Positions 57,201 to 64,000 of a DNA stretch of 64,000 nucleotides are shown here, in pieces (positions within the stretch are counted from its first letter, which is position 1; the number at the start of each line of letters is the position of its first letter). The notes beneath the pieces are model-generated. The model was not told where the DNA came from. It did not search any database and worked only from the letters and a program-made list of their open reading frames with translations. Source of the DNA: Gonocerus acuteangulatus (lineage: Eukaryota; Arthropoda; Insecta; Hemiptera; Coreidae); NCBI GenBank assembly GCA_946811695.1, contig OX328123.1:150857577-150921576 (forward strand), given 5' to 3'. The position numbers and the translations under genes were made by a program.

Positions 57201-57984
57201 ACGGGAATAGGGATATACAATAGCTTTATTTCCCTTGACAACTGATAAGTACTGGTTAGTTTAAAAAGATAATTGCAACTTTCAGGATTTGATCGCAAAA
57301 TACTCACAACAACATAAAGCCTAATTTAAAATGTATGGATGAGGTGACGGCGAGAGGAGGAGGTTTGAGAGATGATCCAGATGATCCGAAGAGAATATAC
57401 GATACATGGAGTCTACAGGAGGCGTACATGATCGGGAGATGCACTGATCCCATGGGATGGGACGGGGGCTCACTTCACGAAATATATGTGTTCCTCTGGG
57501 TCGATAGTCTAGGTAGTGGGGGAGGAGTCTCATGAAAAATCGGAGACATCGAAGAACACTCCTTTTTATGAGGCTCTTGCTTCATCATGGGATTGGCAAG
57601 AAGCTTAAGGGAGCTTAAGGTCATTTCAACTTGTCTGGCTTATGTACTCAAAGTTCCTTTTTTAGGCTTGCCTAGCCTTTAACAGGTAGACTGCCACAGA
57701 GAAAAAAATCAAGAAAGCCAATTTAATTTCATCATTTTCCTTATTGAACTCATAAATATGAAGTGATGTGTAACAAATTGAAACAACCCTTTTCGAGTTT
57801 ACTTATTTTACTTCTTTTAATTGGTACGCTGGTGATTCGAGTATAATAGAAAATGTTGACGTCAACGCGATGGGACGCTGGTCAACGTGTCGCCATTAAT
57901 TAAGAAAGTATCAATCAGACGTGTAGCAATGAAATGATGACGTTGTGCACTAGAATGTAAAATTCACAATAGCCGATTAAAAGA
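57201..57984. other. No gene supported
   Basis: 57321-57535 is open on both strands (66-70 codons) because it is GC-richer. No family is recognised. Confidence 0.4.
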
Positions 57985-58150
57985 ATAATCAGCCCTTTTA
58001 ATTCCAGGAGAGCCAAGAGGAGCAGATGTTGGTATCTGAATCAATGCCAGACACCATACTAGGGAGATATTGAGGTCATTACTATGCTCCAGCCGGAAGA
58101 TATAATCTTTAGTTCACGCCCGATATTAGAACTTTGGCTCCCCTTGAAAT
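57985..58150 (-). mobile_element. tRNA-derived SINE, second family, partial copy
   Basis: GGTATCTGAATCA, CACCATACTAGGGAGATATT and TACTATGCTCCAGCCG match the body of 46800-47161 without its tRNA head. Confidence 0.6.
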
Positions 58151-59024
58151 GAGTCGACGTTTTTATCACTTATCCAAACTCAGCCACAAAGTGTAGCAAA
58201 AAGTATTAAAATACTTTATTAACAAGAACTGCATGGAAAACAGTGATAAGGTCGGTGGTTCAGGAGTGGAAGGTGGAAGGTTGGCTACTGCGTCAAAATT
58301 AGCGGCAAATATGAGAGTGAAGTATTTAAATTTCTACAGCAGTAGGTAAGTTAAAAGATGTTTGTTCCATTAACAGTTAACCGTTAAACGTATTTATCTT
58401 TCTTTCTTTTCGAACGACTAAAGGGATATACACAAGAAACAGCGACGCAAAAGGGTTAAACATCTAAAAGGCGAAAATTTAAACGAAACACGCTCTCATG
58501 TTCAGTGCCTGTTGACTAGACAGAAGTATCGGGGATTTAAAAATAAATAAAGCCGTTTGAATGCTTTTTAATTAATATTCAATGCACATTCATGATTGGA
58601 TGTGTTTAGTTATGCAGCCCTTGCGTGACTGATTATTTTCTTATTATTATCCTATTTCAGCCTTATATGTATATGCTAATTTACGAACCTTGAGGACTAT
58701 TACACGATGAATCGTTCATAGGAAATGGAATGGAATGGAAAGAATTTAAGGACCAACACCCTACTGTTTTTATCGTCCTACAAACCTTTTTTTTTTTTTA
58801 TCTAATAATTAAACTTAAGATTTTGCCTCTTATGAAATATGTATGCAAATTCTGTAAATTTCACTTATAGCTACTTTATATATATACACTTACACCTAAA
58901 TTTATTTATTTACAAGTATTCCTTACATTAAATTTACCCGTAAAAAATATATCTATTTTTTTTTTTTTAATCATAGGAAATAATATTTAAATAATTTTCT
59001 TTCAAACCCAAGTATTTCACAATT
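58151..59024. other. No gene seen
   Basis: 58604-58632 (TTATGCAGCCCTTGCGTGAC) is a fragment of the family K end. Otherwise unrecognised. Confidence 0.5.
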
Positions 59025-59891
59025 TTGGAGCGTTTAGCTCTGAAGGAATTGGGAAATACATTTCTTCTAAATTGCCTTCTTTGTCGAAAAATAGAGATTC
59101 ATTACGTCAATTTAATTATTATGTTTTTCTTCATCTTGGAGGAGGAGTATAAAACCACGGGTCAGCTGATGTCGGAAGGTGTTGGTTTCTTCATCTTGGA
59201 GGAGGAGTATAAAATCACGGGTCAGCTGATGTCGGAAGGTGTTGGTTTCTTCATCTTGGAGGAGGAGTATAAAACCACGGGTCAGCTGATGTCGGAAGGT
59301 GTTGGTTTCTTCATCTTGGAGGAGGAGTATAAAACCACGGGTCAGCTGACGTCGGAAGGTGTTGGTTTCTTCATCTTGGAGGAGGAGTATAAAACCACGG
59401 GTCAGCAGATGTCGGAAGGTGTTGGTTTCTTCATCTTGGAGGAGGAGTATAAAACCACGGGTCAGCTGATGTCGGAAGGTGTTGGTTTCTTCATCTTGGA
59501 GGAGGAGTATAAAACCACGGGTCAGCAGATGTCGGAAGGTGTTGGTTTCTTCATCTTGGAGGAGGAGTATAAAACCACGGGTCAGCAGATGTCGGAAGGT
59601 GTTGGTTTCTTCATCTTGGAGGAGGAGTATAAAACCACGGGTCAGCTGATGTCGGAAGGTGTTGGTTTCTTTATCTGGGAGGAGGAGTATAAAACCACGG
59701 GTCAGCTGATGTCGGAAGGTGTTGGTTTCTTTTCACAGCAAATAATCTACTTGGTAGTGATTTTTGGCATGAAGATTAATGGAGGACCAACTCGAGCAGA
59801 TATAATAGAAAGGAAGGTAAACCGTAAGAGGTATGTTATTGGTAAACAAGATAGACTCAGGAAGAGGCAGGCGATTCCATCCTTGATATGA
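59025..59891 (+). other. Open frame of 288 codons over a 10 x 20-residue repeat
   Basis: The frame opens at a TTG (59025); the first in-frame ATG is later, near 59121. It runs through ten copies of FFILEEEYKTTGQLMSEGVG and ends with a basic, charged tail (RKVNRKRYVIGKQDRLRKRQ) at 59891. The 60-bp period keeps the frame open automatically. Differences between units are mostly non-synonymous (Leu/Gln, Met/Thr, Thr/Ile, Leu/Trp), so no purifying selection is visible. No known domain, no promoter or splice signal argued. It may be a real exon of a repetitive protein, but an open minisatellite is more likely. Confidence 0.3.
59126..59730. repeat. Tandem array, 10 x 60 bp
   Basis: Unit GTTTCTTCATCTTGGAGGAG...GTCGGAAGGTGTTG repeats exactly every 60 bp with one to two substitutions per copy. 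Confidence 0.95.
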
Positions 59892-60072
59892 TAGGGATAA
59901 TGTATGGATCCTGAAGGTCCTTCGGGGACCTGTCCTGGGGTAGGGGTCAGGATATTTTCCCATTTCCCACACATGCGCTTCCTCTAGCTCCGGCAGTATC
60001 CCTTACTCAAATGGGGAAACACAATCGTTTTTCCAAGAAATACCTAAATGGAATTAAAGAAAAAAAAAAAAG
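59892..60072. other. No feature seen
   Basis: Nothing recognised. Confidence 0.5.
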
Positions 60073-60529
60073 GCTGTTTGCGATAACCACATCCACGTTA
60101 CTTTGGAGTATCTGTCGTGATTTTAACAGTGATTTTTTGGGAGGCAAAAATGACCCAATAGTGGTTGACTGGTCTTTAAACTACAATGAAAAAAAAAACC
60201 CAGTGATTTTGGTACTTACTGATTAGCTTACAGGTTCTTTGCAGGTCATCTATTACTTCTTTAAATGTTATCTAAGGTTAGAAACCATATTATATAAATA
60301 TAGTAATCAGAAGTTAATATAGTAGGTAATGAAAATTATTTTAAATCTCTGCAATCATTACTAAAAGTAACTTTTTTTAACTACTATATTTATATAATAC
60401 GGTTTCTAACGAACCGTTGGATAATTTGTATTTGTAAGTAATACTTTTAGGCTTGTAAAGCATAAATGAAAATAAGCAGAATATATTTTAGCAAGCAATA
60501 TTTATTAATAAAAAGGTTAATATTATAAA

Positions 60530-61448
60530 AAAAAAGTCCGTCACGCAGGAGCTGCATAACTAAGCACTTTCCTCAGAATTTTTGTAATGTAGACTACATT
60601 CCTGAATAATTTGCTGTAAATAACCTATATAAATAAAATAAAAACGTGAATAGTTCTGCTCATTTACATTTCTTATGAGAACTGTTCAATTAATAATTTT
60701 TTAAATAATTTGCTTTCAGAGTTATGTTAATATATGATACTGTAGTAGTTAATAAATACACAAAACATAATTTACCGTCTTTTGATCTGACGGAGGAACA
60801 GGATACAGTCCCCCTAGTGAGAGATAGCGCTCCTCGCGGCAGCTTTGGTAACCTACTTCTGGCGGGTTATTCTAATGAAACAGGGTTTCAAGTAAACCCT
60901 CCTTTCTAATGGACCGATTTAATTCATTTTTACGACACTTCTTTCTCATGAGATACCCACGACGTATACCGCGTTTCGTTACAATTCAGCAGAAATTACG
61001 ACCGATATGAGTACATTTGTAATTCGGGTCCGGAGTAAACCTCCCCTCCTCATGAACCGATTTTGTTTATTTTTACAACACATATTTACCTGTAGATTAC
61101 CACTTCGGATACCGAGTTTCGTCGAAATATAACCAAAATCACGGCTGGTAGTGGCGAATTGGTATTGTGGGTCCAGAGTAAACACCCCCTCCTAATGAAC
61201 CGATTTAGTTTATTTTTATATCTCACTTTTATCTCTAGATTACCACTACGAATACCAAGTTTCGTTGAAATATAACAAATATTACGGCTGGCATGGTCAA
61301 ATTAGTGTTTTGGGTTCAGGGTAAACCCCCCCTTCCGGTGGGCCGATTTTGGTGGTTAACGAACTCATTCAATCGTTTGCTAATTGAATGCTATATACCA
61401 AGTTTCGTGATGAAAAAACAAAAACTCTGGCCGCAATCGTGTTAACAG

Positions 61449-61510
<62 letters not shown>

Positions 61511-61570
61511 TTTAACGGGGGTCATTTTCGGTGTTCGGTTCCTTCGGAGAAAAGTGCTAAAATCAATGGT
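60530..61570 (+). mobile_element. Family K repeat, copy 3
   Basis: Starts AAAAAGTCCGTCACGCAGGA and proceeds through the same modules as copy 1. After the TA tract it ends AACGGGGGTCATTTTCGGTG and GGAGAAAAGTGCTAAAAT. Confidence 0.85.
61451..61506. repeat. (TA)n microsatellite inside family K
   Basis: At the position equivalent to 48938-48998 of copy 2. Confidence 0.95.
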
Positions 61571-61917
61571 AATTGTGACGTTTAGGGGCCTCCTGGCCAA
61601 TTTTTTTGTCCGGTGGTCCTATAACATATTTTTATATTTTACATTTATTTCGCGTTATGGGCATACGTGCTATGCGTTTCCGCTCGCTACGCTCGCTCAA
61701 GAAGATATTAAAACTCTAATAGAATTCTATTAATTTTTGCGAGTTGGATTGACTTGAGTTTTAAAGGTTACTTTACTCCCAGCAACACCCAATAGGATTG
61801 CCCATAGGAATAGCTAATAGAAAAGCTAATGAGTTATGAACTGGAGAACTAACTAGATGTGGTGTTCGCAAACAGACCCCCCCCCCAAAAAAAAAATATA
61901 TATCACACATTTTAGCG

Positions 61918-62014
61918 CGGTTCCTCCCTCCCTCCATAGGGAGGAACCCCGCTTATAAGGTTGACATCATGTCGCAAATTAAAAAAAATCGGAAAATTAC
62001 CAACTTCATCATGA
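61918..62014 (-). mobile_element. Fragment of the dispersed repeat at 12180-12240
   Basis: GGAGGAACCCCGCTTATAAG is the complement of sequence near 12205, and after the following insertion the text (AGATCATGAAAATAATGGTG) matches the palindrome arm at 11953. Confidence 0.5.
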
Positions 62015-62515
62015 AGATTAGATATTTAGCCGTCGAGGTGATAAGTAAAAATGGAATAGTTGAGATTCGGCTAAGAAAAAACCTCAATACGATTTTTGTA
62101 AAAAAATCTATATTCAGGACGTTTCGGCTACTCTTTGGTAGCCTTCGTCAGCTAAAATGACATGAAAAAAGAAAGAGATTAATACAAAGAAAAAAAGTTT
62201 ATAAGTAAGATAAGTGACATGTCTGTTTCTAAATTTTTAATTTCACAATTTAAATCGGCAATTTCTATATTTAGTAATTTTTTTCTGAAAATGAAGTTTC
62301 GCTGTTGCAAGTTGTTTTTGTAAAGGACATACCTGTCACTTATCTTACTTATAAACTTTTTTTCTTCGTATTAATTCTGTTTTTTTTATTGTCATTTTAG
62401 CTGACGAAGGCTACCTGAAACGTCCTGAATATCGATTTTTTTTACAAAAATCGTATTGAGGTTTTTTTTAGCCGAATCCCAACTATTCCATTTTTACAAA
62501 TTTCAGAACCCGTAG
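62015..62515. mobile_element. Insertion homologous to 14339-15322, with hammerhead-like motif
   Basis: One diverged 62-bp-type unit (GATATTTAGCCGTCGAGGTG...GGAATAGTTGAGATTCGGCT) leads into arms 62044-62160 and 62394-62500 in inverted orientation. A candidate 8-bp direct repeat ATCATGAA lies at 62007-62014 and 62516-62523. Surrounding sequence on both sides belongs to one dispersed repeat, consistent with insertion into it. Confidence 0.6.
62122..62151 (-). ncRNA. Hammerhead-like motif, site 7
   Basis: Minus strand CTGACGA, extra A, GGCTAC pairing with GTAGCC, then GAAA. The opposite arm at 62401 keeps CTGACGAAGGCTAC and GAAACGTC but lost the second stem strand. Downstream a GATTTTT/AAAAATC hairpin closes near a CGTA, a possible stem III. 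Confidence 0.5.
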
Positions 62516-62523
62516 ATCATGAA

Positions 62524-62745
62524 AATAATGGTGGTAAAAATTTTTGTGTATATATATTATTTATGCTTGCAGATGACACAAAATACATCTAAATTCTTTC
62601 AGACCTTAAGAGGCATGGGGTCGTCCTTTTTCATCCTTTCTTCAAAATACTTTATTTGTTAGACACATGTTTCGTGCATATTTTCGCATCTCTTCAGGGG
62701 AACTTATACAACAAAAAAAAACATTATTTTTTATAAAAGCTAAAT
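62524..62745. other. AT-rich, contains a hammerhead-like motif
   Basis: No gene. See the motif at 62670-62697. Confidence 0.4.
62670..62697 (-). ncRNA. Hammerhead-like motif, site 8
   Basis: Minus strand CTGAAGA, extra G, then ATGCG and TGCAC around AAAATA (4 pairs including G-U, with one A-C mismatch), then GAAA and CATGTGTC. The weakest stem of the eight. Confidence 0.4.
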
Positions 62746-63362
62746 ATAAAAGTCCGACTAGGGGGAACTGCATTATCTTAACGCGGTTCCGTTCTTATCC
62801 CTAATGCCATTGTAAAGGTTGACATAGAAAGAGTTATAATTTGGGTTAGACCTTTCATTAAATAATTTATGACCCAAAATAGGTCACGGTTGTAAGGGTA
62901 CATACATAGGTTCGCTCTAGAAACACACTACTTACTGATTCTTATTTTCTATATTTTTTTATTTATTTTTTTTACTATAATACTAATTTTACATATAAAT
63001 GCAATTTAAAACAATAAAAAAATAAAAAGTGATTTAAACAATGACAAAACCCTGTTCAAAAGAACAAAACTAACACATTTTAAGTCCGATTGACGCCTAA
63101 TCGAAAATTGCTTCAGATTATTTTTTGTAGAGCATTTAGTAAGCTTTCAAATAGTCACAAAGATTCCCAGCCGCTTTTGGCACATTAAGGAAAACAGACA
63201 AAGTTACCAAAACTTTTCATGTCTATAAATAAAATACTTTATTCTAATCCTTACTTAACTCCAAACGTAACCAAAATTTAATCATCTTCATATGAATTTC
63301 AAACATGCAGAAAATATTTTAACTTAATCTCATGATTATAAATACCCAAACGAAAAAGTCGG
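62746..63362 (+). mobile_element. Family S interspersed repeat, copy 2
   Basis: Starts TAAAAGTCCGACTAGGGGGA; the end reads AAAAAGTCGGACC, so GTCCGACT is present inverted at the two ends, a possible short TIR. Alignable with 55744-56448. Confidence 0.7.
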
Positions 63363-63393
63363 ACCATTATTCACTGAGATAAAGCGCGAACAG

Positions 63394-63396
<3 letters not shown>

Positions 63397-63457
<61 letters not shown>
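63397..63457. repeat. (TA)n microsatellite
   Basis: TA run directly before the hammerhead-motif repeat fragment. Confidence 0.95.
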
Positions 63458-63459
<2 letters not shown>

Positions 63460-63600
63460 GGTGTTCTTCACTCGGCAACCACCGAGTAAGAAACGACAAC
63501 GACCTGGCTGACGAAGATGGAGATGAACCCATCCAAATATTCCAGAAAGATGTGAGAACCACCGCTGGACCGCTGGAGAAAAACATATCGAAAGATGTGC
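63458..63600 (+). mobile_element. Hammerhead-motif repeat fragment, related to 12311-12590
   Basis: CTGACGA (63508-63514), extra A, GATGG with CCATC around AGATGAAC, but CAAA replaces GAAA. It then continues TATTCCAGAAAGATGTGAGA and CCACCGCTGGA as in the other copies. Confidence 0.5.
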
Positions 63601-64000
63601 TCGCCATATCGAAAAGATTAAGCCTGTAATATCGGTTACTTCAAACACAGCCGTTTGAAGAAGCTAAATATGCAATTCTCAGAAATTATTATTGTAAATT
63701 ACCTACTTACCACATGTTTCAAAGTTGAATTATCATAAACAAACATATCCTATTCGACGATACTTAATTCTAACCGACAGGCACATATTGGTGTAATGTT
63801 TGGTTTGTTTTTTTGTTATGATGCAAGCTAATTTAACAAAATTATAAAATACCTGAATGTTGCTAATTACTAATTACATAGAGTGAAGTAGAAGCGGAAG
63901 CTACTGAAGAGAAGGACTCGTGTAGGTCTTTAAGATCCTTTACTGCTTTAGATCGTCCAAAAGGGAACATACGGGCTCCACTAATCGCTCCATCTACCCT
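63601..64000. other. No gene seen
   Basis: Nothing recognised to the window end. Confidence 0.5.

Larger units (their letters stand above)
60073..61880 (+). mobile_element. hAT-like TIR element (family B), copy 2, split by family K
   Basis: Left part 60073-60529 (TGTTTGCGATAACCACATCC, ACTGATTAGCTTACAGGTTC) and right part 61571-61880 (ATGCGTTTCCGCTCGCT, CTCCCAGCAACACCCAATAG, GATGTGGTGTTCGCAAACAG) correspond to copy 1 at 35676-36481. Family K copy 3 lies between them. Confidence 0.75.

Overview
This is AT-rich, gene-poor eukaryotic genomic DNA, most likely from an arthropod. The evidence for that host is the transposon mix: a Ty3/gypsy element of Mag type with 101-bp LTRs, Jockey-like and RNase H-bearing LINEs, a mariner transposase relic, pogo-like, hAT-like and PIF/Harbinger-like DNA elements, Helitrons, a Penelope-type GIY-YIG relic, and very many (TA)n microsatellites. 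I found no intact cellular protein-coding gene, and no rRNA or tRNA gene beyond SINE-type derivatives. The host assignment is inference.

Layout. 0-9.6 kb holds a degenerate minisatellite, two TIR elements (one with an internal 7 x 101 bp array), a tRNA-like SINE, a 5S rRNA-derived SINE, the first copy of a ~1.1-1.25 kb repeat here called family K, and a fold-back MITE. 9.6-18 kb holds a mariner relic, palindromes centred on (TA)n, a Helitron carrying a 984-bp secondary insertion, an assembly gap (16301-16500) and a second Helitron. 18-26 kb holds a pogo-like inverted composite, a hAT-like MITE, a 15 x 64 bp array and a ~32-bp array split by a broken coding segment of unknown family. 27-34 kb holds a LINE C-terminus and a nested pair: a Mag-type gypsy element inserted in a Jockey-like LINE, each with an exact target-site duplication (TSD). 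35-41 kb holds a hAT-like TIR element, a 6 x 167 bp satellite and an inverted satellite unit split by an 895-bp insertion. 42-51 kb holds SINEs, LINE relics, a 14 x 37 bp array grown inside a LINE reading frame, and family K. 51.6-64 kb holds the Penelope relic, nested insertions in family K, a 1058-bp hAT-like fold-back, a 10 x 60 bp array open in frame, and a TIR element split by family K.

The most unusual signal is a hammerhead-like RNA motif, CTGANGA + one base + a 4-6 bp stem + GAAA. It occurs at eight places, plus degenerate copies. Where the boundaries can be read it sits in or beside inverted repeats, inside insertions flanked by 12-15 bp TSDs. The stem changes with compensation between related copies. 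Hammerhead motifs are known from Penelope-like elements, and a Penelope-type endonuclease relic lies in this window, but the hammerhead assignment here is inference.
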